DNA of 64,000 nt from Pelodera strongyloides (taxonomy: Eukaryota > Nematoda > Chromadorea > Rhabditida > Rhabditidae): positions 434,001 to 498,000 of the forward strand of contig JAANDG010000025.1 of the NCBI GenBank assembly GCA_036852015.1, written 5' to 3'. The notes under the pieces are model-generated. The model was given only the letters and a program-made list of their open reading frames with translations. It was not told the origin of the DNA and made no database searches. The position numbers were made by a program, and so were the translations under genes. This document shows, in pieces, positions 1 to 13,035 of the stretch. Numbering within the stretch: position 1 is the stretch's first letter; every line of letters starts with the position of its first letter.

Positions 1-2317
1 AAAAGAGTAACTGTAGCGTAATTTGCATACCGATGTGCGTTACGGAAAAGCAAATTTCGTGTTCGGGTATAAAAAGGCTTTCGCAGCTCAGTATCGAAGT
101 ATGCATATGCAATCGTTTCCTATTATGTGAAGTTTTTATGATACGTTTGAAGCTTTGTATGTAAGTATGCCCATGTTAAACCAATCACATTTCCATGTAA
201 GTCGGCCCATTGTCAGGCGGCGTGAGCCGATTGGTAAATAAGCACTGGATCCTGGCAGGTAGCCATCCCACTTGTGAGAGTTTCCTTTGTTAATACTAGT
301 ATTCTATATTCTATACTCTCTTATTTTGTTGTTTGTTTGTTTGTTTGTTTGTTTGTTTGTTCGTTCGTTTATTTGTTTGTTTGTTTGTTTTTTGTTTGTT
401 TGTTTGTTTGCTTGCTGGTTGGTTGGTATGTTAATAAAGATTCATAAAGATTCGCTGATTCCTAGTTGATTTAGTGAGACATATTAAACTCGTTATTGTG
501 GTTCAAGCGCATATCCAAGAGTTTATTGTATCATATTGAAATACTACGGCCGAAGTCAATATGAGCACACACAGGTACGCGCCTTCAAGTACGACTTCCG
601 TGAAACTACCTTGATTGATACATTGTTGCAGTACTACTCTAACTATACTAAACTGCGCGAATCATAAATTTGAATAACAAAGATCTGACTGATGTTTGCT
701 GGTAAAAGTAATGCACCAAATTTAGGTACACTTTCGAACGTCACAATTGAGTAACTCTTTTAGAAAACTTTGATATATGATATTACTTATATGGATGAAT
801 AATGTGTATGATAAAGAGATGTAAGGAGTAGCTGATTAACTTTTTACGTTGAATTATCTAAGTTTCACCCCGTTTAGGAACGTGGTCTCTTTCCTGAGCG
901 AAGTCAGAATCACATGCTCACGTTACTAATGAGTAATCACCTACTTTTGTTATTAAATGTACAAAAAATTCCCAAAATCGCTTATTTAATAAATTAGTAA
1001 CCCAAATTCTAATCTTATCATTACATCACAATGGGGCTAAAACTCCTCGTTTTTGCTTAGTTTCTATGAATGCGGATTACACGAGTTATTATATTCTAGG
1101 ACCGCTTTTTTGGCCTTTTTGTCTACGTGGAAAAAAGAAGCGTTTATATTCATTTATGACTAAATGTACGCTTTCGCCAATACCGTATTTTGTATATGGA
1201 ATACCAGGCGGCTAAACGTTCCGTTATCTAAATAAGGTTTCATTTTTATATGAAACTCCCGAAAATCGTCCAATATTTAGGTAATAACACACGAAAATGC
1301 ATACTTTGAAGACGCAGGAAAATCGACTTACTTATACGAAACCGCTGAAACGTATATTTTCGTAACGTGCATCCTCACAAATAGACTTTGTTCTTTTATA
1401 GTATAGTATAGGATGACCTGATCTGATTCGAAAATGTTACTTCAAAAGGGCAAACAGTTTAGAAAGAATTGTCAGTATTTTCACAAATAAAACTACTAAA
1501 GTAGGGTAAAGTGCAACTTACTTCTTACAACGTCCCACATTTCTTACTGTAGCTGTTAAATAATATTTACCGTAATGAAGTGCAACTTATACGCTTATTT
1601 TTGGCGACTTACTTTATATCCTAAGCTCTAGAGTTTCGCTAATACCTCCGAATTCAAATTTCAAGCACAGTAAATTCCTCGAACACATTTCTGATCCTCT
1701 TACAATAACCTATACAACTTAGACTCAGGCGTAAACTATACACCCAGACACGACTTACACTTTGAAGAGTTCAACAGCAGGTCGTCAACAAAAAACAAGC
1801 GTGTCAGGCAACCACAGTAGTAATACCCTCTACTTTTGTCATCGTCAGCATCATACGCCACTCGACTTAACCCCCACTGTTTAAGTAAATAGTCTCAAGT
1901 CTCAAGTATGTAGTTAGATTGTGTCTCAGGTACTAAATGGTACTAAAAACCACTGACAAAAGCCTGGGAGCAAAACAATTGACTATGTCACTGATCTCCT
2001 GCACAAGCTAAATATCACATTACCGGGATGGGGGGAAAAACAAAAAAAATTAGCTCACGGTTTATTTTGGGGACCTGGATGTGAACTTGTACAGGAGCAA
2101 TTAGCATAGAAGAAGGGCAATTAATCAATTACGCGGGAAAATTGGCATAATTATTGATTAGACTTCTAGAAACTTGAGTAAAGGCACCAATAAGGGTCAC
2201 TAAGCCGAACAAGTTTTTTTTTTAATTCAACCATAGTCCGTTGCCATCTAATCGTAAATTGAGCATTATATAAACCTATCCAACCTTGCCCTGAAAGGTG
2301 AGCCAATCCTTCTGTTT
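1..2317. other. Repeat-poor AT-rich DNA, no gene seen
   Basis: I see no exon chain, RNA gene or intact transposon here. The only clear feature is a GTTT microsatellite near 329-420. Isolated ACTTAC strings near 1327, 1516 and 1606 could be minus-strand splice donors, but no open frame with a matching acceptor accompanies them. Confidence 0.5.
329..420. repeat. (GTTT)n microsatellite
   Basis: Near-perfect tandem GTTT units with a few substitutions (GTTC, ATTT, GCTT). The apparent small open frame across it is only the repeat translated. Confidence 0.95.
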
Positions 2318-2459
2318 TTAAAGCAAAACGCAATTCTTAAGAATTCATGTTGCTCGAACTTAGCTCGCTTTTTCATTCTAATTTATGTTCATTTGCATAA
2401 GCTGCATAAGAATGCTGGTCTACTTGGTCTTTCAAAAACCGGCCGGTATTTCGCTTTAA
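2318..2459. mobile_element. M1 small TTAA element, left arm eroded
   Basis: The right half carries the M1 interior (lines around TGCATAAGCTGCATAAGAAT) and the M1 right end AAAAACCGGCCGGTATTTCG followed by CTTTAA. The left end keeps only a degenerate TTAAAGC. Its terminal TTAA (2456-2459) is also the first TTAA of the next element. Confidence 0.8.
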
Positions 2460-2821
2460 AGGGAATATGTAGGCACTCAAAATGAGCAAAACAACTGCGA
2501 AACTAGAGTTTCCACACCAGACATGAATTTAAGTAGGCGACTGAATATGTAAATTCGAATATTCTCATTTGCATGCAAATATGTCGCTCTTGCATGCTAT
2601 ATGCCGATGTATGCACACATATGCAAAATTTTTTGCTCCATCAGCACTGCCGTGTAAGCCAGGGGGTCAAGCAACGCGTTTACTATGGAAAATATGAACT
2701 TTGAAAATCATTTTCTTTTAAATGGGAAACTTTAACAATTTTTGTTGTTGTTTCCTTAATGAGGAACACACATTCTATTAATACAGCTTAACTTCAAAAA
2801 GGGCATACATATTCCCTTTAA
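2456..2821. mobile_element. M3 small TTAA element
   Basis: Starts TTAAAGGGAATATGTAGGC and ends with the inverted complement (GGGCATACATATTCCCTTTAA). Both ends are TTAA. About 365 bp, non-coding and not a full-length palindrome. The other copies are at 20620-20962 (opposite orientation) and 42137-42500, and share interior text such as TTTGTTGTTGTTTCCTTAAT. It is a non-autonomous DNA transposon by structure. Confidence 0.88.
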
Positions 2822-3433
2822 TGAGCAAAGCAAACGTATTCTTAAACAAATCACATATTATCCAGGATTCAGATTCGCTCCTAACCTAAATGCACACGAG
2901 AACGAAAACAAACGTAATTCTTTAATCCCTTCCTAAGCCTCCGGCGTGATTTCTGCTTATAACTTATAACAGTTAGCTTCTTAGAGCCTAGCGAAAACAA
3001 AGGCTAAATAGAACTGGCCAAGAAGCTTGTACGCAAAAAAAAACATGAAACACAATGACCACAGAAGCATAATATAAGGGCTTATAGTAAATTAGAGGAA
3101 CATCATTACATTACAAGTCAAGGAACATAACAAAAAAGAACGCCCAGGTTAACGATCATCTATTCGACACCACTAAGTACCAGCCTGTGCAAAAACAATC
3201 GAATTTGCATTAAAGTCGGATTAGATTAAATGAACCGTTACAAATATTGCCAAGTATAAAATGCGAACTATCAATATGTACATATAATCTACCCTTTTGT
3301 CATGCGAGCGCATCAATGATAGCTTTATCATAAACTATTTGAATAACTTGATAAAACACATTGGACCTCAACCAAAACACGATAAATTATCGAGCTCACT
3401 TAGAATAAACACACACGTTTCAAAAAGATGTCA

Positions 3434-3592
3434 TTATGGGGTTTCCAAGTATGCTGAAAATTTACAGTATCTTGGAACTACACGAGAATATTTTTTTTTT
3501 AATTTTTCATACTATATCTGCAGGTTTCGTGCAGAAATACGGTAGTACTGACGGAATCACACCGAATTTTTGGGATACTTGGAAACCCAATA
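3434..3592. mobile_element. M6 small inverted-repeat element
   Basis: Termini TATGGGGTTTCCAAGTAT and the complement ATACTTGGAAACCCAATA. Each arm also carries a second inverted segment around CAGTATCTTGGA and TACGGTAGTACTGACGGAAT. The two sister copies at 11998-12156 and 43626-43790 lie in the opposite orientation. Confidence 0.82.
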
Positions 3593-4243
3593 AAGAATGT
3601 TTCCTTTTGTATTTTTTTACTAAATGCTAATCGTGAGTTTCTAGATATCTGTACACTGTGACCTAATTCTCAAAAAGCGCTCAGCGATTAACAAAAGCAC
3701 AATAAACTTTAACAAATGTCAAAAATAATCCAAAAATATGTTTAAAGAAAACCCACTTATACTTATAATTAAGAAGTTGCAGTTAAACGATGATAATTAT
3801 ATAATGCAAAAGTCAAGAAACCATACTTTCTTTAGGCGATTTTAAACGAGTGATAATTAATAGCTAGAATGTTAAAATACACGGGACCGACATACTATAA
3901 ATTGGTACTACGATAGGCTTCTAATTTCAAACATTTTTACACCATTGACTTTGGACGTTAGTTAGCTAAAAGTATAATACAACCAAAGTACAAAGAAAGG
4001 CAAAAGGCAAGACGCTAATGGAGAAAAACGGGCGTAAAAATTAGTCTTTTCACAAAACCAATTAAGAAATGGACTCACAAGCTCATTTTGGAACAGTCTA
4101 TTAAATGCAGGTTCCAAACAAAAAGTATAACAGCCCTTGTATTTTAAAGAGCCTTAAAGCGGTACATCAGCCGGCTCTTGAAACAAATTTTTGATAACTG
4201 CTCTCCCATGCATCATACGTAAAAGAGTATGCTTACAAGTATT

Positions 4244-4322
4244 CGAGCTCACTGAGCATAAATACACATAGGAATGCAATAGTCCATCATATTTCCAAAA
4301 ACCGGTTGTTGTGTCGCTTTAA
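4244..4322. mobile_element. M1-related fragment
   Basis: Degenerate M1 right end: CCAAAAACCGGTTGTTGTGT followed by CGCTTTAA. The interior TGAGCATAAATACACATAGG resembles the M1 middle. No left terminus is recognisable. Confidence 0.5.
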
Positions 4323-4797
4323 TTATCCCCCCCCCTCTTTTTTTTCCTACAAAGTATAATAAATATTAAAATCGCCGCCGGCGTCCCAGAGCGTATTTTT
4401 TCAGTTCAAGCTACAGTAGGTTCCGTGGATCTTGTTTAATACCGCTTTTTGAGCCTTACCATTAAGGTTTTCATATTTAGATAACTACCTCCGATAGTCA
4501 CTCATCAAAAATCAGCATATCACGTGGGCTCTCAGTCTCTAACGTGGCGATTAGCTTAGAATACTATGCTTATGTATACAACCACGGGCGATTCTACAAA
4601 ATGTGAGGTTAACGCCGCCTTAGAAGGAGATTAAACAAAACGCAATGGCTTAGTAATGGATAATGATAATCCACATCAGCATCAGGTAGACTTTGCATGA
4701 ATAAATTTCTTCTCAGAACATACTCGTTCCATCTTACACACCTCAGGGCACTAATTTTTAGAAAAAAAACCGCGAATTTAACCACTGATAGAGTATT

Positions 4798-5012
4798 TAT
4801 GTTAGGAATTCGCGCGCTTTCGCATGTGAGTGAAACTATCATCCAAGATACGAGTTTCTCCCACACAATAAATTGGTCTACAGTAAAGTCTACAGGTGAA
4901 ACGCTGCAATGCGGCGTCTTTTGCACACACCTGCAGCGTCTTTGTATACACCTAAAGTAAAATGGCTGTAAAATGGAAAGTGCTAACTTGGATGGCACTT
5001 TAGCGACGAAAA
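4798..5012. repeat. Dispersed repeat shared with 48258-48480
   Basis: Shares CGCGCNCTTTCGCATG, TATCATCCA, a CATACACCTAA-type block, AAAATGGAAA and ACTTGGATGG in the same order with 48258-48480. The right-hand copy has partly inverted ends, suggesting an old small DNA transposon. The open frames on both strands are products of this repeat. Confidence 0.6.
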
Positions 5013-5054
5013 CGGTTTTAAGTCTTTAGGGGCACGTGTCACAAGACCTGTGGG

Positions 5055-5509
5055 TTAAAGGGAGAGGCCCATGAGGAAAAAGTTTACCTCAATTTACTTG
5101 CACAGAATGTCCGGAATTTTAAAAATATTACTGTAAAAACCGCATTTCTTTGCACCTAGAATTCACAGAGCTATTCCCCGGCAAACAGTTCGGCCAGGTA
5201 CCGTAGTCAGAATCATTTTTTGCGTTGTTAGGGCATTGAAATATTTTAAACGCTTTTTTATCGTAGGAATGTTCTTCATTCGTTTAACAATTATTATGTC
5301 GAGAAAGAATGCTAATGGACGGATATAAACCGTAAAACCGTATTTTGACGTTGCTGCCTACGGTACCTGGCCGAACTGTTTGCGGGGGAATAACTCTGTG
5401 TGTTCTAGGCGCAAAGAAATACGGTTTTCACAGTAACATTTCTGAAATTCCGGACATTCTGTGCAAATATATTGAGGAAAGCTTTTTTCTCATGGGCCTC
5501 TCCCTTTAA
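5055..5509. mobile_element. M7 long fold-back element with TTAA ends
   Basis: Starts TTAAAGGGAGAGGCCCATGA and ends TCATGGGCCTCTCCCTTTAA. The arms of about 200 bp are imperfectly complementary along their length: the block GGTACCGTAG near 5200 pairs with CTACGGTACC near 5360, and CACAGAATGTCCGGAATTT pairs with its complement near 5445. The transcript would form a long hairpin. A diverged relative lies at 23786-24128. Confidence 0.9.
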
Positions 5510-8297
5510 TGTTGCTCGACACCAGTTCAAACACTGACACTAAAGTCCAGAACCAGAGAACACCATTTACATATAATACCAGTTTTCCAACATATGTTTC
5601 ACAAACCCCGTGCCATACGGTACGACTGTAAAATGTCGGTAGGCTTATTTACACTCACAAGTGTAAATATGTTCATTTACACTTGTGATGGTGTAAATCT
5701 AAATCTGTGAACATATGCCACCACGTGTAAATTAACATATTTCAAGAGTTCACATTGAATTTTTTTTACTAATTTTAGCCTCTCCTCACAGCACACCGCT
5801 CAAGTCACATGATATTTTTATTTAACTCGAAATCGAATTTACCGAGAGCCGTATTTAGTAACGAGTTGACACATATGGAAAGTGAATTAGTGGGCTATTA
5901 AGGAAACCCCGTCTATTTTTTTCAATTCATTTTCTTTTCTTTAACCAAAAACAAAAGGCTCGATTTAGGCACAAAAGGGAACGAAAAAAGACCACGGGAT
6001 TATGTCTAATATAAAGGATACTTATAACTTAAATCTCATTAAATAATCTATACATATAGTGGGGTTCCCTATTGAATCATATGTTTCGTATAAATAGAAC
6101 CGAAAAAGGATAAGAATAGTAAGTGTCTGATCGTGAGACGGTGAAAAAACGGTCCGTTTTTAATTTAGAAACAAATGGGACCAGAAACAATTCAAAATGT
6201 TCTGTTATGTGCCCTTCCGGCACAGAAGGGCACAAAAAGGGCACAATTAACCCAATAACTAACAATGAGATGACCCATTCCACGTCAATCGAGTGGCGGG
6301 TTATAATACTGTAACTGTAACCTCCATTGCTCGTCAGCCAAGCATACCAAATTAACCAACATTTTTTCATTTGGTTCTTTTTTTTTCGGTCATATTTTCA
6401 ATATTATTATTAATAGTAGTAAAAAGATTACCAAACTTGTATGAGTAAGGTTTCTGATTTCCAGTTTCCACACACCACGATTACCAAATACGCACCGCGC
6501 AATTAGCTAAAGACCAATGTGCGAAGTACGTATGTATAACCAATTGCTTTCATCATCAAAATGTACTGTAACTCAATTACCCTAACCTGACTAGTGTGGC
6601 AAATCACTCTGTGTTAAAAAGTGCTCGTTTCTCTCTCGATTCCCTGAATAACTATCTAAAGAAAACTTGGATAGTAGAGTGAATGTATCACACTTTTTTT
6701 CTGAATTTCTCTAAATATGAAATTAGTTTCCGATGTGACGCAGTGAAAATTTAAATTTGTCACGTTTGCACACCACCTTTTCACTTCGCAAAGTTTCAAA
6801 GCGTCATGACACGTGGTTTGGAACCACCATTCTGGGAAATTCCGGAACACAATGCACATAGATAGGCACGTGGCTGTCCTGCAAAAATTTCCAAACCATG
6901 TGCCATACCGCTTTGAACGCTTACGAGGGCACATACAAGCTAAACAAAACGATTATACAGCTCACTAACTAGATTGATTACTTCCAAATGAGCACTATAC
7001 GAAATGTTTTATGTAAACTCAGTCAACCGAAGTAAAAAAATGCGTTCTTTTGCAATTTCGTAGTAAATATGAATCATGGAGATATTCAAAGTCTCCCGTT
7101 ACATCGCCCCAGTGCACAATCATTATTCTGACGTAAAAATGCCACAAATACCACAAGATATTCAGCTTCTGGTTTAAAAGGCTAACAAGTTTTTAGCTTC
7201 CAGGGAAGCGTTTCTTTTACTGCATAAACACAGATGCTAGCTCTACAAAAAGGCTACTTGTATCAACAAACACCGTGAAATACCCAGTGACTGCTATAAG
7301 CAGAACAAGGCTATGCACAATTTTTAAAGGTATATGGTAGCTCCAGAGTAGATGCCTCAAGCACGAGTCTGCTTTTCCTTTTTGTTAAGAAGTACCTTAC
7401 CTAAATACCGGTAAACTTAAATTCCTTAGCTGCAGCTATAACCGGAAGGTCTATTTATATATATTGAGCTCGACCATCAATCTTTTATGACACAAAATAC
7501 ACATCCAAATCATGTGTTCAAGATATATCGCCAAATTCAGCATACAAAACCGGGCATATAAATCTCGTGACCCTCACCTAACCGTTACCAAACTGGTACC
7601 GATAGCTACCGGAGGTAACACTAACAAGTTACCGCGCAAAAAACACATGTACTGATTAAGCCGATTATCAGCGGGTCAATCACCAATTAAGGTCAACCTA
7701 TGACGATGACCCTTACTGCAAATCCCCAAAACTTATCCAAATAAAAATAACAACAAAAACGATAAATAGGGAATAAACAAAATCCAAGGTCGTGATTTAC
7801 CGTGCAATGACGTGCCACTTTTTTGTTCCTTATTTCACCGAACAACGTCAACTGAGGGACTGACATTAAAGCGGTATGATACGTGGTTTGGAACCCTACG
7901 CTACACAACTGGATTGTCATGTATTATATGCTAATTCGTGTTCGATTATGGGCATTTTTCGCACATAGTGGAACATAATTTGCACCAAGCACATTAAGAT
8001 GAAGTTATCAAGCACACGTTTCATAAATACCTATATCATAGATATTTGGGAATCCGCCGGTTATAGTAAATAAGATTACAATTAAGGATAATCGCCCGGT
8101 ATATTGCACACAATCTGATTTTGTTCGGTCCAACTTTCGTACACATCTAATCATGCGCAAATAAACATACCTTCTACAGAAATGTTTGCAGAAAATGCGG
8201 TACATTCACTCATTAGGTCATTAGTTCCGTAAACGCTCCCATACAAAAAGTTGGACCGCAATTATTTAGTTCCTGCGCTGGTGCACTCTAATGGTAA
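5510..8297. other. Repeat remnants, no gene seen
   Basis: Holds a short inverted TTTACAC/GTGTAAAT block (about 5645-5735), a decayed M2 copy (6793-6917, ends TCATGACACGTGGTTTGGAA and AAACCATGTGCCATACCGCT) and an M2 end fragment (about 7862-7905, CGGTATGATACGTGGTTTGG). I see no exon chain on either strand. Confidence 0.5.
6793..6917. mobile_element. M2 small element, diverged copy
   Basis: The left end TTTCAAAGCGTCATGACACG and the right end CATGTGCCATACCGCTTTGA are inverted relative to each other and match the M2 consensus. The TTAA has decayed on both sides. Confidence 0.7.
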
Positions 8298-9372
8298 TCC
8301 TTTAGTGATCGCAAAATGTTTGTGAGAGTTGGTGACACTGTATCGGATGTTGTAGATTGTACTAGTGGTGTGCCACAGGGATCAGTATTAGGTCCAATCC
8401 TATTCTCGTTGTTTACCTCCGACCTAGCAATATCGTTGAGAAGTCTAGGTATTTCATTTGTATGGTATGCAGATGACATAAAAATATACAGTACTATTAA
8501 TGATCCTATAGATAGAATTTTAGTTCAACGCGCAATAAACTTGGTGCATGATTGGTCAATTGAGTTTCAGTTACCTTTGGCTCCTCATAAGTGCCAAGCA
8601 CTGTACATTGGTCCAAACAATCCAAAAGTGGACTACATTTGTAATTCGGTTGTGATTGAAAAGGTAACTCAGCTCAAAGACCTAGGATTTATTATGACAG
8701 ATGATTTATCCTTCTCTAAACATATTTCCTTTGTTTGTGCCCAAGCAAGAAAAAGAATGTTTGCTCTCTTTCGCACTCTGAAAACGCGGAAGGCAAACCT
8801 TTTGGTTCTTGCATATTCTCTTTATGTACGTTCAATTCTAGAGTCAGGCTCGGTTGTCTTTAGTCCATATAAGAAAAAGGATAAGGTGGCCCTAGATCGG
8901 ATCCAACGTACATTTACAAAGCGAATTTTTATGCGTTCCCAATTGCTTGATTACAATGATACACCCTCTAGTTCAGATAGAGATACATTATTGAAGCTTG
9001 ATACACTTGACAATCGACGTAGGAAGGCAGATGCTAGAATGCTCAGAAAAATATTGGCTGGCAAATGCGGCCATTATCTACGTTCAATGTACAAATTCAG
9101 GAATTCTAATCTGTCCTCTCGACGTGGTCGTATCAAAATCATAATCCCGCGGGTGACTAGGAATGTTCGCAGACACTGTTTTGTCCATAGAACTTCACTT
9201 ATGATTGAGAGTAACCCTCGCCTATTCCTGTAAACATAATGTTTTTATTTGATGCTTTTATTTTAATCAGATTTACATTTTCACGTTTCATAGTTATTCA
9301 TTGTGGTATTGCCTCGACAAAACTTGTGCGACATTTTATGTTCGTAATAAATGTTATGTTATGTTATGTTAA
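8298..9372 (+). mobile_element. 5'-truncated non-LTR retrotransposon (CR1/jockey-like) with RT fragment
   Basis: The open frame 8316-9233 encodes 305 residues of a non-LTR reverse transcriptase. GVPQGSVLGPILF lies at residues 18-30 and the catalytic YADD box at residues 51-54 (WYADDIKIYS). The thumb and C-terminal region follows to a natural stop. Finger and palm motifs before GVPQGS, the endonuclease and ORF1 are missing, so the copy is 5'-truncated, as usual for target-primed insertion. In-frame coding continues upstream of the ATG only to about 8298. The 3' end is a short simple-repeat tail of TTATG/ATGTT units (9350-9372), in keeping with CR1-like elements rather than poly(A) LINEs. The frame has no internal stop, so the insertion is probably young. 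The family name is inferred from RT and tail style. Confidence 0.9.
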
Positions 9373-11997
9373 TCCTCCCCCCAATTAGTATCACAATCAC
9401 ATAATGGAAATGTATCTACTGTATCTACTTGGCTTGTTGATGTAACATGTTATATGTGAAGATGGCAGTATTCCTGTTGCTTTTAAACTCATAAAAGATT
9501 CAACATTTATCGGGATCAGGCCCACCTACTGGCACATTACAACAGGGCAAGTAAGTCTTAAACCTCCTAAACCTTTACTACGCCAAGACCCAGACTGAAT
9601 CTTAACTTCCAACGAACTGCAGTAAATCCAATGCACTAAGTGTTCCAAAGGTTCAGGCCTCACCGAAATTACATATAAAAGTCTGAATTACCGCCCGGAT
9701 AATATGTGACATTAGCAAATCTACCATACTATCACGACTTTTCACACATCACACAACACACATCGTTCGTATAATAGAACTTCTTTCTAGATGTAATCAA
9801 AGTGCAACCTTGGAAATAATGCCAAAAAGGCAGTCATGCGATGAAAAAAAACTACGTCACGGCATCTTTCTCTAAAGCAAGCATCCGTCGTCATAAGGCA
9901 GCTTTCCGCCTACACCAAACGTTCTCATACACATCACATATAATACAAGTATTTCCAGACAAATGCACCACTAGTATTTGTGATCCTGAGCAAGAAAAAA
10001 TGGTAACTTTTAGAAATGGGCGCAGTCAGCCACAAAAAAATCTCTAGTCATTCAAAAATTTTAACGTTCAAGGATCCGTCCGCTAAGGGAACAGGGACAA
10101 TTTGATTGATACTGTTATAGAAGATTTTCCATAAAATGGCTCACCAGTTCCACACATATGCCACTATGCCGGTATAAGAGCCCATCACCGCTTTTAGCAG
10201 GGAAGACGTAACATTTTGTAAACAGATTTTGTGTACGATATAATTTATCTAAATACTCAAGTTCGGAAGAGTCTACCTCACGTATTTCGTGCAAATTGTG
10301 CGCACCCGTTTCATAACCAAAGAAATGTTAGAAAACGATCAACCATACAGTTGTTCATAAAACTACCATACCAAGTCACTGCCTGAATAACTACGATACT
10401 CCAATTTCAAAACATTCTTGTGCTATCGCATAATCTACCGTAGTCCCTTTGCAAAACCCTTTCAGAGTATCACGTGCAACTATACTACATGTTTATTGTT
10501 TCCAAAAAAAAATATTATTATTGCATTCTGTGTTTCACAACCCTGCATAAGTGACCACCCATCATCATGAACAGCTTAAGATTAACTCATAAAAGTTAAG
10601 AGAAATAATATACAAAAAACGCTTGCTGATCTTTCAAAGCTGAAGAATAACAACAACCACATGATTTGACTTGACCCCTGATAAGCTCAGCTGTTCATCA
10701 AGCACAAGTGCTATGTGCATAATTACCTTTGAAAACTATACCAGGTCACTTTTAGGGGACCAATTTTAAACTTTTAATTCAGCAATTGGCCCGGGGGTAT
10801 AAGGCCCCTTCACCTTCGCTTCACACCACACTTAGCATAAAGTAGGAAATATACCCCAATAAAATTTAAAAATTTGTTTTACGCTTCAAGAGCGTGCACC
10901 TTTATTCAAGAGTGAAAATACAGGGTTCAATGTTTGCTTATGACATGTTCCGCAGAGGTCCTGAGCAGTAGGCGACGAGTTTCAGATGAAAAATTGCTCG
11001 ACATTTTCAAACATTTTCAAAATAAGCATTTTCTCGAAAAACAAAAAAAAAACAAAAAAGAAGAAAATACAATCCATTGTTTGATGAGTAAAAACCTAAA
11101 CTACTGTATATTTAGGGTACTTCCTCATATTTTTCAAAAACAATGTCATTCTGTATTTTCCTGTTTTGCCCAATAACATAGAAACATTAACAAAGGGTTC
11201 AGGCAAGGTACTGCTGAATAACTACTATCGTATTACTCTTTTTGCTCACCTTTACCCCTATTATCCTATTTTTGCACTCTTTTTTTTGTCGGATTAAAAA
11301 CAATACGCAAAAGGCAAAAGTGCAAAATATTTTTCATTTTTCTGTCTCAAATAGTGACATTAGCCTCCACTAACATAACATCGTGGAAAACCATATGATT
11401 TGCTTCAGCAATTTTTTGCCCAACGATTAGCAGTAACTATGTAATGAGATTAGATTTTAGTTTATTTTTGCTAATGTATTATTCCGCTCTTTTTCCTAGA
11501 AAAAGACCTGCATATCAAAGAGAGGGTCAGTTAAAGAAAAACACATAATATGTTAGTAGTTTAGCCTCGAGTTATAAAATCAGCAAAACATGGTAATAAC
11601 ACGGCGTGGGTTTTTTTTTTGTTTCGTCATAGTTCGGTAATTTTATTGGGAGATAACTAGAAAAACGGTGCAAGCACTTTCGAAATTGCTCAACTACAGT
11701 AAGATCCAATCACGAGAGGCCACGACATTACCAATCAACCAATTAGCAGCGTCGGATCAAAAAGAGAGCCCGAACCTAAACTTTCGCTTCTTACTGTAGC
11801 TACGCAAAGCCAATAAGATCTATCTATAATTTCAGCGAATTCGCAGTCAATTCAATTTATTTTAGTATCAAATATCGCGCCTCCCATTCATTACCCAATG
11901 CATATCACAGAAACATGACGAATTTTGTGTTGGGGCGAACTTTTATGACACTGTCTCCACAATAAACACTGGTTTTTGAAATAAACTAAGTCACCGA
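9373..11997. other. AT-rich DNA without recognisable gene
   Basis: No exon chain or RNA gene found. The one item of note is a short coding-like segment at 10926-11003 that recurs inverted at 27460-27538, listed separately. Confidence 0.45.
10926..11003 (+). other. Coding-like duplicate segment (pair with 27460-27538)
   Basis: The plus strand reads TCSAEVLSSRRRV then SDEKLLDI. The minus strand of 27460-27538 reads TCSTEVLSSKRRV then PVPDDKFLDV in the same relative frame. The copies differ mostly by conservative changes and a six-base indel. No intact exon borders are evident, so this may be a gene fragment or part of a larger repeat. Confidence 0.5.
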
Positions 11998-12156
11998 TTT
12001 ATGGGGTTTGCAAGTATCCCAAAAATTCGGTGTGATTCTGTCAATACTACCGTATTTCTGCACGAAACCTGCATATTTAATATGGAAAAGTAAAAAAATA
12101 TTCTCGTGTAGTCCCAAGATACGGTAAATTTTCAGTATACTTGCAAACCCCATTAT
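11998..12156. mobile_element. M6 small inverted-repeat element
   Basis: TATGGGGTTTGCAAGTAT on the left and ATACTTGCAAACCCCATTAT on the right. The interior matches the complement of 3434-3592 (AATTCGGTGTGATTCTGTCA and CCGTATTTCTGCACGAAACC) and the same strand of 43626-43790. Confidence 0.88.
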
Positions 12157-12439
12157 AAGTTTGGCATTTCAACACCCAAGGCTCAACTTTAAACTTTTTT
12201 CAGCACGTTACAATGCTGTACAAATGCTCTACTCTCATCAAAAACTCATTCAACATATAATGGATTAGGTTGGATCAGCGCATAGTGACTAGTGGATAAA
12301 AAAGCCAATGAAATCACTATTTTCATAAATACACTAAAGTGATGCGTGAAATGACGAGGTTCCTTAGTTAGCTATATGTGTAATTTCCCAATAAAGAAAA
12401 GGAAATCCATTATTCCAAACGTTTCGAAAATGGAATCAC

Positions 12440-12623
12440 TTAAAGCGAAACAGCGGCCGGTTTTTGAAATGCATCGTGGACAACTGAATTCTTATGTATT
12501 TATGCTAATTTGCTCGAATTTAGCTCGATTTTTTATTCCAATTTATGCTCTGCAGGCATAGACTGCCTAAGAATGAAGATGCCCACGATGCGTTACAAAA
12601 ATCGGCCGGTATTTAGCTTTTAA
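12440..12623. mobile_element. M1 small TTAA element
   Basis: TTAA followed by AGCGAAACAGCGGCCGGTTT. The interior has the M1 hallmarks (ACAACTGAATTCTTATGTAT, TTAGCTCGATTTTTTATTCC). The right end is AAAATCGGCCGGTATTTAGC then TTTTAA. Its last TTAA (12620-12623) is also the first TTAA of the long fold-back that follows. Confidence 0.9.
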
Positions 12624-13035
12624 GGGTCAGGCCCATTTCAAATGACCCCTATTTTTGACGATTTCATCCGATTCTCCATGTCAAATATAGTAGGATACTA
12701 TGTTTTTCTATTTTCAAGCGCAAAATTCACGTAGTATTCAGCAATTTACCATTGCCAGTCATACCCAACTATCTATCGCAGTTGGCACGCCCCTTCTCGC
12801 TAATTGGCCAATATGCCCTGTTGGGCGTGGCAATTGCGATATTGGCCAATCAGCGCGAATGGGCGTGTCAACTGCGATAGATAGTTGGGTATGACTGCCC
12901 ATGGTAAATTGCTGAATAGTCTGTGAATTTTGCGCTCGACAATTAGAAAAATATTGCATCCTACTATATTTGACATGGAGAATCGGATGAAATCGTCAAA
13001 AATAGGGGTCATTTGAAATGGGCCTGACCCTTTAA
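12620..13035. mobile_element. Long fold-back TTAA element, about 416 bp
   Basis: Ends TTAAGGGTCAGGCCCATTTC and the exact complement GAAATGGGCCTGACCCTTTAA. The arms are nearly perfect for about 190 bp each: TGACGATTTCATCCGATTCT and ATAGATAGTTGGGTATGAC recur inverted. The spacer is the GC-richer stretch around GCCCTGTTGGGCGTGG. Open frames on both strands inside it are by-products of the palindrome. Near-perfect arms suggest recent insertion. Confidence 0.93.

Noticed and set aside
287..469. Cys/Leu/Val/Phe-rich small open frame
   Set aside because: It is the GTTT microsatellite in translation.
8288..8479. Minus-strand open frame opposite the reverse transcriptase
   Set aside because: Antisense shadow of the retrotransposon frame.
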